Shown piece after piece: positions 32,797-41,455 of a DNA stretch of 64,000 nt. This DNA is from Microbacterium sp. Its GTDB lineage: Bacteria; Actinomycetota; Actinomycetes; Actinomycetales; Microbacteriaceae. Below the pieces are notes generated by a model. That model ran no database searches. It worked only from the letters and a program-made list of their open reading frames with translations, and was not told the origin of the DNA. The stretch is from NCBI GenBank assembly GCA_031177765.1, contig JAPSKH010000005.1, forward strand, positions 38,576-102,575, read 5' to 3'. The translations under genes and the position numbers were made by a program. Every line of letters begins with the position of its first letter. Positions within the stretch are counted from its first letter, which is position 1.

Positions 32797-33659
32797 GAGT
32801 CCATCCCTTCACGCGTCTGCGACGCGGCATCCGCGCGGGGCGCCGACATGACCACCGGCAGGGGATCGGGCCGCTTGGCGGTGATGTGGTCGCCGGACGA
32901 CTGCTGCCGCAGACGACGCAGCACCCAGGGCACGAGGTGCTCCCGCGCCCACACCAGATCGCTCGTGCGGGCCTTCCGCCACGTCCGATGCGGCAGCGGG
33001 TCGGGTTGCATCGGTCGCAGGTCGTTGGGCACGTTCAGGGCGCGCAGCACCATCCGGGCGATCTCATGATGGCCGAGGGCGTTGTAGTGCAGCCGGTCGT
33101 CGTCGAAGAAGCGCATGTCCTGCACCTCCTTGAGGGCCCACTGGTCCGCCACGATGCAGTCGTACCGGTCGGCGATGGCGCGGATGTTCTCGTTGTAGAT
33201 CGCCACCTTGCCCCGGATCCCACGGAACACCGGCGTGAACGCGGTGTCGATGCCGGTGAAGACGACGACGGTCGCACCATCGCGGGACAGCCGCACCACG
33301 GCGTCCTCGAACTGCTGCGCGACGGCGTCGGGGTCGGAGCCCGGCCGGATGACGTCGTTGCCGCCGGCGGAGAAGGTGATGAGATCGGGCTTGAGCGCGA
33401 TGGCCGGCTCGACCTGCTCGGCGATGATCTGCCCGATCAGGCGCCCGCGGATGGCGAGGTTGGCGTACGCGAAGTCGTCAACCTGCTGCGAGAGCACCTC
33501 GGCGACGCGATCGGCCCATCCCCGCAGGCCGTTCGGTGAGGAGGGCTCCGGGTCGCCCACGCCTTCGGTGAAGGAGTCGCCGAGGGCGACGTAGCGGCGC
33601 CAGGGGTGCGGACCCGCGTTGTCGACGAAGGGGCTGCGGTGATCGTCTTTCGTAGGCAT
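32793..33659 (-). CDS. SGNH/GDSL hydrolase
   Basis: A 288-residue lipase/esterase-like hydrolase. Block I YVALGDSFTEGVGD (~residues 22-35) carries the catalytic Ser, block III has SAGGNDVIRPG, and the C-terminal DRLHYNALGHHEIARM supplies Asp and His. No signal peptide, so it is probably cytoplasmic. The ~70-residue tail beyond the catalytic domain is basic and Trp/Arg-rich. ATG 33659 is preceded by AGGAA at 6 nt. Co-translated with the downstream SDR. Confidence 0.9.
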   Translation of the reverse strand: MPTKDDHRSPFVDNAGPHPWRRYVALGDSFTEGVGDPEPSSPNGLRGWADRVAEVLSQQVDDFAYANLAIRGRLIGQIIAEQVEPAIALKPDLITFSAGGNDVIRPGSDPDAVAQQFEDAVVRLSRDGATVVVFTGIDTAFTPVFRGIRGKVAIYNENIRAIADRYDCIVADQWALKEVQDMRFFDDDRLHYNALGHHEIARMVLRALNVPNDLRPMQPDPLPHRTWRKARTSDLVWAREHLVPWVLRRLRQQSSGDHITAKRPDPLPVVMSAPRADAASQTREGMDS

Positions 33660-33687
33660 CGTTGTTCCTCGGCTCGTGACCGAAGTC

Positions 33688-33693
33688 AGGCTA
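33688..33693 (-). promoter_or_regulatory. -10 box TAGCCT for the SGNH hydrolase-SDR pair
   Basis: Minus-strand TAGCCT, 28 nt before ATG 33659, leaving a short leader with a ribosome site. Confidence 0.4.
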
Positions 33694-33769
33694 CCGCGCC
33701 GCGCCGACACGCGCCGCGAGGCGGTCGCCCGAGCGCATCCGTCGGCACGGCGGCGTCCCCGGGATGACT

Positions 33770-33775
33770 TAGGGT
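33770..33775 (+). promoter_or_regulatory. -10 box TAGGGT for the SF2 helicase
   Basis: TAGGGT, 34 nt before GTG 33810; the ribosome site GGGGAGGA lies between them. Confidence 0.45.
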
Positions 33776-33809
33776 GGTGACTCGTCGTCCACGGGGAGGA
33801 GTGCATTCG

Positions 33810-35714
33810 GTGACAGACGAAGCCGCGCTGGAAGCACCGCCCGCGCCGGAGCCGTCGACCCGACAGCACGCCGAATCGCCGCACGGCGGATCGCCCCACG
33901 GCGAACCTCACATCGGCAGCTTCGCCGCGGAGCATCTGAGCCCGTCCTACCCGCAGCGGGCGCCATGGGGCACCGCTCAGCGCCTGCGCGCGTGGCAGGC
34001 GGAGGCCCTGGATCTCTACTTCTCGCTCGACGGGCCCGACGGTCCCGGAGGCGGCCCACGCGACTTCCTCGCCGCCGCAACCCCCGGCGCCGGCAAGACG
34101 ACGTTCGCGCTGCGCCTGGCGAGCGAGCTGCTGCGCCGCCGGATCGTGGACCGGATCGTCGTGGTCGCGCCGACGGAGCATCTGAAGACCCAGTGGGCCG
34201 ATGCCGCCGCGCGCGTCTCGATCCGGCTCGACCCCGCCTTCAGCAACAGGCACGTCGCCCCCTCACGGCAGTACCACGGCGTCGCGGTCACGTATGCCCA
34301 GGTGGCGGTCAAGGCGTCGGTGCACCAGCGACTGACGATGGACGCCCGCACGCTGGTGATCCTCGACGAGGTGCACCATGGCGGCGACGCCCTCAGCTGG
34401 GGCGATGCGCTGCGGGAGGCGTACAGCCGGGCGACGCGGCGGCTGCTGCTGTCGGGCACACCGTTCCGCAGCGACACGGCGCCCATCCCGTTCGTGGAGT
34501 ACCACCCGGATGAGAAGGGCATCCGCGTCTCGCGCACCGACTACGCCTACGGGTACCGCCGGGCGCTCGAGGACGGCGTCGTCCGCCCCGTGATCTTCCT
34601 GGTGTACGCCGGCAAGATGCGCTGGCGCACCAAGACCGGCGACGAGATGGAGGCCCACCTCGGCCAGGACAACACCAAGGACATCACGTCGCAGGCCTGG
34701 CGCACCGCCCTGGATCCGGAGGGGGACTGGATCCCCGCAGTGCTGCGATCGGCCGATCGTCGCCTGACCGAAGTGCGGGAGCACGTGCCGGACGCCGGCG
34801 GCCTCGTCATCGCGACCGACCAGACGGCGGCGCGCGCCTACGCGGCGATCCTGCACCAGATCAGCGGAGAGGCGCCCACGGTGGTCCTGTCCGACGAGGC
34901 GGAGGCCTCCAGCCGCATCGAGGAGTTCTCCAAGTCCACCACCCGCTGGATGGTCGCGGTGCGGATGGTGTCGGAGGGTGTCGACGTTCCCCGCCTCGCC
35001 GTCGGCGTGTATGCGACCAGCGCCTCCACACCACTGTTCTTCGCCCAGGCGATCGGTCGCTTCGTGCGCGCCCGGCGTCGAGGGGAGACCGCGAGTGTGT
35101 TCCTGCCGAACGTGCCGCAGCTGCTCGCCCTCGCCGGCGAGATGGAGCGACAGCGCGACCACGCGCTCGATCGCGACAGCGACGGCGAGGACGACTGGAA
35201 CGCCGAGGAAGACCTCATGAACGCCGCGGAGCGCGAGGACAAGGCCTCCGACGCGCTGACCGAGGAGTTCTCCTATCAAGCGCTGGGATCGCTGGCCCAC
35301 TTCGACCGCGTCCTGTACGACGGCAAGGAGTTCGGCCAGCTGGCCGTTCCGGGCACGCCGGAGGAGGAGGAGTTCCTGGGGCTTCCCGGCCTGCTCGAAC
35401 CCGAGCATGTGCACGAGCTGCTGATGCAGCGCCAGGCTCGGCAGAGCCGGCATCGGCGCGCGCGCGAGGCCGAAGAGGCACAGGCGCCGCCGGACGAGGA
35501 GCAGGCCCTCCCGCCGGCGCTGCATCGCTCGCTGAAGGAGCAGCGCCAGCTTCTGAACAGCCTGGTCGGCCTCTACGCGCGCCAGACGGGGGAGCCGCAC
35601 GGGCTGATCCACGCCGAGCTGCGCCGCATCTGCGGGGGGCCCGCGGTGTCGCATGCGACCGTGGCCCAGCTGCAGGCGCGCATCGACACGCTGCGCAAGC
35701 GGGTGCGCTCCTGA
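33810..35714 (+). CDS. DEAD/DEAH-type SF2 helicase
   Basis: A 634-residue superfamily 2 helicase. Walker A TPGAGKTT is near residue 90; motif Ia VVVAPTEHLKTQW, motif II DEVHH, motif III LLSGTPFR and motif VI QAIGRFVRARR follow. The arrangement is of the type III restriction/UvsW-like group. The C-terminal ~200 residues are acidic and helical and end in repeated Leu/Arg-rich helices. No nuclease, methylase or defence partner lies nearby, so it is probably a core DNA-processing enzyme. GTG 33810 is 9 nt after GGGGAGGA; GTG 33801 overlaps that site. Confidence 0.86.
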   Translation: MTDEAALEAPPAPEPSTRQHAESPHGGSPHGEPHIGSFAAEHLSPSYPQRAPWGTAQRLRAWQAEALDLYFSLDGPDGPGGGPRDFLAAATPGAGKTTFALRLASELLRRRIVDRIVVVAPTEHLKTQWADAAARVSIRLDPAFSNRHVAPSRQYHGVAVTYAQVAVKASVHQRLTMDARTLVILDEVHHGGDALSWGDALREAYSRATRRLLLSGTPFRSDTAPIPFVEYHPDEKGIRVSRTDYAYGYRRALEDGVVRPVIFLVYAGKMRWRTKTGDEMEAHLGQDNTKDITSQAWRTALDPEGDWIPAVLRSADRRLTEVREHVPDAGGLVIATDQTAARAYAAILHQISGEAPTVVLSDEAEASSRIEEFSKSTTRWMVAVRMVSEGVDVPRLAVGVYATSASTPLFFAQAIGRFVRARRRGETASVFLPNVPQLLALAGEMERQRDHALDRDSDGEDDWNAEEDLMNAAEREDKASDALTEEFSYQALGSLAHFDRVLYDGKEFGQLAVPGTPEEEEFLGLPGLLEPEHVHELLMQRQARQSRHRRAREAEEAQAPPDEEQALPPALHRSLKEQRQLLNSLVGLYARQTGEPHGLIHAELRRICGGPAVSHATVAQLQARIDTLRKRVRS

Positions 35715-35722
35715 CGGCGGCT

Positions 35723-35728
35723 TAGACT
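35723..35728 (+). promoter_or_regulatory. -10 box TAGACT, leaderless SRPBCC protein
   Basis: TAGACT, 6 nt before ATG 35735. Confidence 0.5.
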
Positions 35729-35734
35729 CCCGGC

Positions 35735-36262
35735 ATGGTCGCGCACTACGCGTTCGTGTCGCGCTGGCGTCTGCCGGTGCCGGCGGCACGCGCGTGGGAG
35801 GAGCTCGAGGGGATGCTGCGGCCGCGTGCAGACTTCTCGTGGTGGCCGGGTGTGCAGGTCGACATGCCGCCACGACGCCTCGCTCCCGGAGAGCGTCTGG
35901 TGATGTCCGTGCGCACTCCGCTCGGCTACCGCCTCCGCATGCTGCTGACGATCACGGACGTCGATCCGCCGCGCGCGATCGCCGCGGCCGGCGACGGCGA
36001 CCTCCGGGGCATCGGCCGCATCGTCGTCGCGGGCGACCCACCGGCGGCATCCGTCGTCACCATCCACTGGGATGTCGCCACACGCCGGAGGTGGATGAAC
36101 GCCACCGCCTGGGCGCTGCGGCCCGCCTTCACATGGGCGCACGCGCACGTCATGCGCCGCGGCGGGGAAGGGCTCGCGCGGAGGCTCGGCCCGGCCCGTT
36201 CGGATCTCCGAAATGCTGGCAATTCCGGGGTTCGGGACGTTTCGGGGGAGGCGGCTGACTAG
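35735..36262 (+). CDS. SRPBCC-like (polyketide cyclase/START fold) protein, function unknown
   Basis: A 175-residue protein with the rhythm of an SRPBCC domain: strand-rich start (HYAFVSRWRLPVPAARAWEELEGM), a central beta-sheet region and a final amphipathic helix with RPAFTWAHAHVMRRGGEGL. Such domains bind hydrophobic ligands in a deep pocket. No catalytic residues can be named. The last 20 residues look disordered. Its stop codon TAG is also the start of a -10 box for the next gene. Confidence 0.75.
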   Translation: MVAHYAFVSRWRLPVPAARAWEELEGMLRPRADFSWWPGVQVDMPPRRLAPGERLVMSVRTPLGYRLRMLLTITDVDPPRAIAAAGDGDLRGIGRIVVAGDPPAASVVTIHWDVATRRRWMNATAWALRPAFTWAHAHVMRRGGEGLARRLGPARSDLRNAGNSGVRDVSGEAAD

Positions 36263-36265
36263 CGT
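36260..36265 (+). promoter_or_regulatory. -10 box TAGCGT overlapping the SRPBCC stop codon
   Basis: TAGCGT begins at the upstream stop codon. A start near 36272 would leave a 25-nt leader containing GGAGA before GTG 36297. Confidence 0.4.
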
Positions 36266-36296
36266 TGACGGGTTCCCGCATCGAATGGAGACCGTC

Positions 36297-37385
36297 GTGA
36301 CCGCCCTCGCCGCCCCCACCGACCGTGATCGCCGGCGCTGGGCACAGTATCTGGTGAACGAGAGGGCGGAGGCCCGCGTGTACCGGGAGCTCGCCGCGCG
36401 GCGCAGCGGGGAGGAGCGGGACATCCTGCTGGCGCTCGCCGACGCGGAAGGCCGCCACGAGGCGCACTGGCTCGACCTGCTCGGCGGCGAGCCGACGCGC
36501 CTTCCGCGCCCCGACGTCCGCACGGTCCTGCTCGGCTCGATGGCCAAGCGCTTCGGCTCGATCTTCGTCCTCGCCCTCGCCCAGACCGCCGAAGCCCGCT
36601 CGCCCTATGACGACGAGCCGTTCGCGACCCCGGCGATGGCGGCCGACGAGAAGATCCATCACGAGGTGGTGCGCGGCCTCGCCGCACGCGGGCGGCGACG
36701 CCTGTCGGGCACGTTCCGCGCCGCGGTGTTCGGCGCCAATGACGGGCTCGTGTCGAACCTCGCCCTGGTGATGGGCGTCGGCGCGACGGGCGTCTCGCCG
36801 CAGTTCGTCCTCTTCAGCGGCATCGCGGGGCTTCTCGCCGGCGCCCTCTCCATGGGAGCGGGCGAGTTCGTGTCGGTGCGATCGCAGCGGGAGCTTCTCG
36901 CCGCGACGGGACCCAGCGACTACGCCGATCACGCCCTGCCGGACCTGGACCTCGACGCGAACGAGCTGGCGCTGGTGTACCGCACTCGCGGGATGGCGGA
37001 GGACGAGGCCCTCGAGCGCGCGCGCCGCGTGGTGTCCACCGCGCAGGCGGCCGACCGCTCGCAGCCGTACCGCCTGCCGGCCGAGCACGCGCAGGAGCAC
37101 GATGTGGTCGGGAGCGCGTGGGGCGCGGCGCTGTCGAGCTTCCTCTTCTTCGCGTCGGGCGCCGTGATCCCCGTCCTGCCGTGGATGCTCGGGCTGTCGG
37201 GCCTCGCGGCCGTTGCGACGGCGCTCACCCTCGTCGGCGTCGCGCTCCTGGCGACCGGCGCCGCCGTGGGCGTCCTGTCAGGTGCCTCGCCGCTGCGACG
37301 CGGCCTGCGTCAGCTCGCGATCGGGTACGGGGCGGCCTTGGTGACCTACCTGCTCGGACTGCTGTTCGGGGTGTCCGTCGCGTAG
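36297..37385 (+). CDS. Ferritin-like/VIT1 fusion membrane protein (MbfA type)
   Basis: A 362-residue fusion. The N-terminal ~130 residues are a rubrerythrin-like four-helix domain with metal-ligand Glu/His positions (NERAEARVYRELAARRSGEE, DAEGRHEAHW, then ADEKIHHEVV). The C-terminal part is a VIT1/CCC1 domain with FGANDGLVSNLALVMGVGATG, an SMGAGEFVSVRSQREL turn and several helices. This is the layout of MbfA, an exporter of iron (or Mn) in alphaproteobacteria. GTG 36297 has GGAGA 5 nt before it; ATG 36285 is an alternative start. Confidence 0.88.
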   Translation: MTALAAPTDRDRRRWAQYLVNERAEARVYRELAARRSGEERDILLALADAEGRHEAHWLDLLGGEPTRLPRPDVRTVLLGSMAKRFGSIFVLALAQTAEARSPYDDEPFATPAMAADEKIHHEVVRGLAARGRRRLSGTFRAAVFGANDGLVSNLALVMGVGATGVSPQFVLFSGIAGLLAGALSMGAGEFVSVRSQRELLAATGPSDYADHALPDLDLDANELALVYRTRGMAEDEALERARRVVSTAQAADRSQPYRLPAEHAQEHDVVGSAWGAALSSFLFFASGAVIPVLPWMLGLSGLAAVATALTLVGVALLATGAAVGVLSGASPLRRGLRQLAIGYGAALVTYLLGLLFGVSVA

Positions 37386-37417
37386 CCCGCGGATTCGTTC
37401 GCGGGGCCCTGACGTGG

Positions 37418-37423
37418 TAGTGT
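37418..37423 (+). promoter_or_regulatory. -10 box TAGTGT for tRNA-Leu
   Basis: TAGTGT, 32 bp before the mature tRNA 5' end. The -35 region is poorly conserved. Confidence 0.45.
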
Positions 37424-37454
37424 CGTTCCTCGGTTGCGAAACCGGAAACCACCT

Positions 37455-37539
37455 GCGCGGGTGGCGGAATAGGTAGACGCGCTAGCTTGAGGTGCTAGTG
37501 CCCGTATAGGGCGTGGGGGTTCAAGTCCCCCCTCGCGCA
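37455..37539 (+). tRNA. tRNA-Leu (anticodon GAG)
   Basis: An 85-nt class II tRNA. Acceptor stem GCGCGGG pairs with CTCGCGC (one G-U), the anticodon stem is CTAGC/GCTAG with loop TTGAGGT giving GAG, a long variable arm (GCCC-GTATA-GGGC) follows, then the T stem GGGGG/CCCCC around TTCAAGT. CCA is not encoded. Reads CUC and CUU codons. Confidence 0.96.
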
Positions 37540-37544
37540 CAGTG

Positions 37545-37572
37545 AAGAAGGCCCCCGGAAGGGGGCCTTCTT
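37545..37572 (+). terminator. Terminator after tRNA-Leu
   Basis: Perfect 12-bp stem AAGAAGGCCCCC with loop GGAA, starting 6 nt after the tRNA; the 3' arm ends in CTTCTT. It may also end the convergent response regulator transcript. Confidence 0.8.
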
Positions 37573-37597
37573 GCGTACAGCCGTACCGGGCGCCGCG

Positions 37598-38200
37598 TCA
37601 GATCCACCCCCGTTCCTCTGCGAGCATGATGGCCTGCTGACGGGTCGCGACGCCGAGCTTGGTCAGAACAGCCGACACGTGGTTGCGCACGGTCCCCGGA
37701 GCGAGGGACAGCTTCTTGGCGATCTGCCCTGTCGTCTCACCGCGCCGGCCGGCGCGCAGGACATCCAGCTCCCGGTCGGTGAGCGGGGAGCGCTCGTCGC
37801 TGAGGGCGTCGGCGGCGACCTCGGGATCGACGTAGCGCGTCCCGGCGGCGACGCGGCGGATCACCGCAGCCACCTCCTCGGCCCCCCGCGACTTCGGGAT
37901 GAACCCCGCGACGCCCGATGCGAGGGCGCGCCGCAGGACCCCCGGCCGTGCGTGGCGCGTCACGACGACGCATCGGGTGGCGATCGCGCGGTGAAGCCGA
38001 TGGGCCACCTCGACCCCATCGAGGAAGGGCATCTCGAGGTCCAGCAGACACACGTCGGGCTGAAGCCGCATCGCTGCCGCCAGCGCGGCCTCTCCGTCGC
38101 CGCACTCGGCGACGACCTCGATGTCGCTCTCGAGCCGCAGGAGCGCGGCAAGCGCGGAGCGGATCATCGCCTCGTCATCGGCCACCAGGACGCGGATCAC
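37598..38200 (-). CDS. NarL/LuxR-type response regulator
   Basis: A 200-residue two-domain regulator. The receiver has the acidic pair Asp8-Asp9 and phosphoacceptor Asp54 (LLDLEMP); the C-terminal LuxR helix-turn-helix contains LTDRELDVLRAGRRGETTGQIAKKLSLAPGTVRNHVSAVLTKLG. The GTG start overlaps the kinase stop (GTGA), so it is co-translated with its partner. Resembles DesR-type pairs, but the regulon is unknown; an inverted repeat at the kinase promoter may be one target. Confidence 0.93.
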   Translation of the reverse strand: MIRVLVADDEAMIRSALAALLRLESDIEVVAECGDGEAALAAAMRLQPDVCLLDLEMPFLDGVEVAHRLHRAIATRCVVVTRHARPGVLRRALASGVAGFIPKSRGAEEVAAVIRRVAAGTRYVDPEVAADALSDERSPLTDRELDVLRAGRRGETTGQIAKKLSLAPGTVRNHVSAVLTKLGVATRQQAIMLAEERGWI

Positions 38201-39396
38201 GAGGGCGCCTCCGCCGACGCCGGCACGGTCACGGTGACGGTGAAGGATCTGGCGTCCCGGCGCACCTCCGCCGCGCCCCCGGCGCTGGCCGCACGCCGAC
38301 GGATGCCGTCGAGCCCAGCGCCGCTGCCCGTGCCTTCTTCCTCGCCCGATCGGGCGTCATTGGAGATGCTGTAGCGCCACAGACGCCCGTCGCGGGTCAG
38401 TGACATGCGCACCCATCCGCCGCCGCCGTGCCGGAGGATGTTCGTCGTCGTCTCCCGCACCACCGGTCCGAGTGTCGCGGCGGGCGCGTGCTCGAGCCCG
38501 GAATGCACGTGCGCGTCCACGCGCGCGCCGGCGGCGCGCAGGAGATCGACGGCGTTGGCCACTTCGTCCTCGAGAGCGACCGCTCTGACTCGTGTCGCCA
38601 GGTCTCGCGTGCCCTGCTGCGCGTCCCGCACGGTGGCGCGGGCGGCGCGCAACTGCTCGAGAGCACCCTCGGAGTCCTGTGTCATGAGACGCTCCGCGAG
38701 CTCGAGCTGCAACGCGATCACCTGCAGGTGATGCCCCTGCAGGTCGTGCACGTCCGTCGCGATGCGAAGGCGCTCCTGCGTGGCGGCCAGGCGCGCCTCC
38801 GAGACGCGCGCCCGGTTCAGGGCGATGAGCACATCCCACCACCACAGCGACAGCACGCTCATCGCGGGTAGACCGATGGAGTAGAACCCCGTCATCCACC
38901 AGCTGAGGTTCGGCCCCTCGGACAGTCCGGTGCCGGTGTCGACGGTCCACAAGGCGGCCAGGACGGTCGTGGCGGCCAGGACGACGCGGATGCGGATGCC
39001 GCTCGGCCAGTTCAGCAGCGCGAGCGACTGCACGAGCGGCAGCACTCCGAGGATCCACATGCCCAACAGCGGGCCCGCGACGCACCCGTACGCGACGGCG
39101 ATCAGCAGGGGCGCGATCGTGCGCCACGCCGCCACGGGTCCGTCGACCGGGCGGTTCCGGTACTCGAGGAGAAGCGGCAGCGTCGATGCCCACCAGAGGG
39201 CTCCGCCGATGCCGATGGGAGGTGCCGCGCTCTCCGCGATCGAGATGCTGCTTCCGGTCCACAGGAGCACCAGCATGCCCTCGAGGAAGAGCACGCCGGT
39301 TGCGGTGTACCACCACGTGGCCGTGATGCTGCGCGTCAGACGACGCGCCCCGAGGTCCGCACCGCCCCCTTGCTGCGCACGGGGCCGATGAGTCAT
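38197..39396 (-). CDS. Sensor histidine kinase (HisKA_3 family)
   Basis: A 399-residue membrane kinase paired with the next gene. The N-terminal ~190 residues form about six transmembrane helices without a large extracellular sensor. The HisKA_3 dimerisation segment has ERLRIATDVHDLQGHHLQV with the phosphoacceptor His, and the C-terminal ATPase domain has a glycine-rich GTGSGAGLDGIRRRA box. The membrane itself or a small ligand is the likely signal. ATG 39396 is 6 nt from a TAGGGT box, with a palindrome just upstream. Confidence 0.92.
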   Translation of the reverse strand: MTHRPRAQQGGGADLGARRLTRSITATWWYTATGVLFLEGMLVLLWTGSSISIAESAAPPIGIGGALWWASTLPLLLEYRNRPVDGPVAAWRTIAPLLIAVAYGCVAGPLLGMWILGVLPLVQSLALLNWPSGIRIRVVLAATTVLAALWTVDTGTGLSEGPNLSWWMTGFYSIGLPAMSVLSLWWWDVLIALNRARVSEARLAATQERLRIATDVHDLQGHHLQVIALQLELAERLMTQDSEGALEQLRAARATVRDAQQGTRDLATRVRAVALEDEVANAVDLLRAAGARVDAHVHSGLEHAPAATLGPVVRETTTNILRHGGGGWVRMSLTRDGRLWRYSISNDARSGEEEGTGSGAGLDGIRRRAASAGGAAEVRRDARSFTVTVTVPASAEAPS

Positions 39397-39402
39397 CCGT
39401 CC

Positions 39403-39408
39403 ACCCTA
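39403..39408 (-). promoter_or_regulatory. -10 box TAGGGT, leaderless histidine kinase
   Basis: Minus-strand TAGGGT, 6 nt before ATG 39396. Confidence 0.5.
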
Positions 39409-39413
39409 CGGGC

Positions 39414-39427
39414 GTGACAGATGTCAC
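39414..39427. promoter_or_regulatory. Palindrome GTGACAGATGTCAC upstream of the kinase operon
   Basis: 6-bp perfect arms around GA, just upstream of the kinase -10, near where the -35 would lie. Candidate response-regulator autoregulatory site. Confidence 0.45.
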
Positions 39428-39526
39428 CCGTCCGACGTGCGCATCGTCGTCCCAGCGCTGACACCCCGACACTTCCCGACGACGATCTGGACCGCTGGAC
39501 TGGCTGAACCGAACGACAGGAGCACC

Positions 39527-40087
39527 GTGAGCCTCATCGACACCTTCCAGGATCTGGTCGCCCAGGTCCCCGACTTCGTGCAGCCGCTGATCGTCGCCGC
39601 GGCAGGGGCGGTGCCCTTCATCGAGGGGGAGGGCGCGGCGACCATCGGCATCGTCGGGGGCATCCACCCCGTCCTCGCCGTCGCAGCCGGTGCCCTGGGG
39701 AACTTCGTGTGCGTCGCCGTCCTCGTGCTCCTGAGCTCTGGCGCCCGCACCGCCGTGGTCACGCGGCATCGCGAGCGTGTACGGGTGCGCGCGGCCGCGG
39801 AGGACCAGCAGGGCGACGACGCGCAGTCCGGTATCCTCTCTGCGCCCGAGCCGCGCAACGGCGCGTCGGCGCGTCGTGCGAAGTTCCAGCGTGCGTTCGA
39901 GCGCTATGGCGTCCCGGGTGTGAGCCTGCTGGGGCCACTGCTCCTGCCGACGCAGTTCACGGCGACGATGCTCGCCGCCGCCGGAGTCGGACGCGTACGC
40001 ATCCTCGTGTGGCAGGCGATCGCCATCGTCGGCTGGACCTGTGTCGTGGCGGTGCTGGTGAGCGGCGTCGTGTTCGCAGTGCGGTGA
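39527..40087 (+). CDS. Small multidrug-export-like membrane protein (COG2426 type)
   Basis: A 186-residue membrane protein with about four helices. A conserved acidic segment AAAGAVPFIEGEGAATIGIVGG lies near residues 25-46, a charged cytoplasmic loop occupies the middle, and GVPGVSLLGPLLLPTQFTATMLAAAG leads into the C-terminal helices. This matches proteins called small multidrug export proteins, whose transport function is not well proven. GTG 39527 follows ACAGGAG. Divergent from the kinase gene. Confidence 0.78.
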   Translation: MSLIDTFQDLVAQVPDFVQPLIVAAAGAVPFIEGEGAATIGIVGGIHPVLAVAAGALGNFVCVAVLVLLSSGARTAVVTRHRERVRVRAAAEDQQGDDAQSGILSAPEPRNGASARRAKFQRAFERYGVPGVSLLGPLLLPTQFTATMLAAAGVGRVRILVWQAIAIVGWTCVVAVLVSGVVFAVR

Positions 40088-40125
40088 GCGCCACGCCCGG
40101 CGCCAGCCATCCGATGCGGCCACGG

Positions 40126-40131
40126 TAGGTT
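40126..40131 (+). promoter_or_regulatory. -10 box TAGGTT, leaderless M20 peptidase
   Basis: TAGGTT, 7 nt before ATG 40139. Confidence 0.5.
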
Positions 40132-40138
40132 AGTCGGC

Positions 40139-41440
40139 ATGTCTGTCCCCGACGCCGACCTCCCCGAGGTCGCCCGGATCGCACGAGATCTCATCCGGTT
40201 CGACACCACGAACCACGGCGGCGGACGCGCCGTCGGCGAGCGGGAGGCCGCCGAGTACGTCGGCGCCTACCTGGAGGGTCTCGGGCTGACCCCGGCCTAC
40301 TACGAGCCGATCGCGCGGCGCACCAACGTCTCGGCGCGCGTGCCGGGCCGCAACCCCGACAAGCCGGCGCTGGTCCTGCACGGGCATCTCGACGTCGTGC
40401 CCGCGATCGCGGAGGACTGGAGCGTCGACCCGTTCGGCGGCGTCGTGCGCGACGGGATGCTGTGGGGCCGGGGGGCGGTGGACATGAAGGACATGGACGC
40501 CATGATCCTGACCTCTGTCGCCGACATCCTCCGTTCGGGCGGCCAGCCCGAGCGCGATCTGGTGCTGACGTTCTTCGCCGACGAGGAGAACGGCGGGGTC
40601 GAAGGCTCGGCGCTGGTCGTGAGGGACCATCCCGAGTGGTTCGAGGGAGCGGCCGAGGCGATCAGCGAGGTCGGCGGCTACTCGATCACGCTCGCTGATC
40701 GACGCGCGTATCTGCTGCAGGTGGGGGAGAAGGCGCTCGTCTGGATCAAGCTCGTCGCGCGCGGTCGCGCCGCGCACGGGTCGAGCCTGCACGCCGACAA
40801 CGCCGTGACGAACCTCGCCGCCGCGGTGGCGGCGCTGGGCCGCACCGCATGGCCGGTCACCCTGACCGAGACCACCCGTCAGATGGCCGAGCGCCTCGCC
40901 GAGCTCACGGGAGCCACCACCGACGACCCGGATGCCGTCGCTGCGGCCGCCGGCGCCGCATCCGGGTTCCTCCGGTCGACGCTGCGGACCACGACCAACC
41001 CCACCGGGCTCGTCGCCGGATACAAGCACAACGTCATCCCCGACCGCGCCGAAGCGCTCGTGGACGTGCGCGTCCTTCCTGGCACCGAGGACGAGGCGCT
41101 GGCCGACATCCGGCGGATCGTCGGTCCGGGCGTAGATGTCGAGGTCGTGCACCAGGACATCGGGTTGGAGGTGCCGTTCTCAGGTGACCTCGTCGACGCG
41201 ATGGTGAGCGCTCTGGGCCGGCATGACCCGGGTGCGCCGGTCATCCCGTACCTCATGGGCGGCGGGACCGACAACAAGGCGCTCGCGACCCTGGGCATCG
41301 CCGGCTACGGCTTCGCGCCGCTGCGGCTTCCCGCCGATCTCGACTTCACCGGAATGTTCCACGGCGTCGACGAGCGGGTCCCCATCGACGCCCTGGTGTT
41401 CGGGCAGACGGTCCTCACAGACCTGCTCCGCACCTACTGA
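40139..41440 (+). CDS. M20 family metallopeptidase/amidohydrolase
   Basis: A 433-residue di-zinc hydrolase. LVLHGHLDVVP carries the first His ligand and catalytic Asp, GRGAVDMKDMDA the bridging Asp and FFADEENGGVEGS the general-base Glu pair. A lid domain follows (residues ~215-330) before the final ligand region PYLMGGGTDNKALATLGI. Removes amino acids or acyl groups from small peptides or amides; the precise substrate is unknown. The 50-bp gap to uppP contains a GC hairpin. Confidence 0.92.
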   Translation: MSVPDADLPEVARIARDLIRFDTTNHGGGRAVGEREAAEYVGAYLEGLGLTPAYYEPIARRTNVSARVPGRNPDKPALVLHGHLDVVPAIAEDWSVDPFGGVVRDGMLWGRGAVDMKDMDAMILTSVADILRSGGQPERDLVLTFFADEENGGVEGSALVVRDHPEWFEGAAEAISEVGGYSITLADRRAYLLQVGEKALVWIKLVARGRAAHGSSLHADNAVTNLAAAVAALGRTAWPVTLTETTRQMAERLAELTGATTDDPDAVAAAAGAASGFLRSTLRTTTNPTGLVAGYKHNVIPDRAEALVDVRVLPGTEDEALADIRRIVGPGVDVEVVHQDIGLEVPFSGDLVDAMVSALGRHDPGAPVIPYLMGGGTDNKALATLGIAGYGFAPLRLPADLDFTGMFHGVDERVPIDALVFGQTVLTDLLRTY

Positions 41441-41455
41441 CAGGTCCGAACCGAA

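Noticed and set aside
32793-34253. A long extension of the SGNH hydrolase frame
   Set aside because: The extra 198 codons are antisense to the helicase gene and cross the promoter gap; ATG 33659 has a ribosome site and the right family length.
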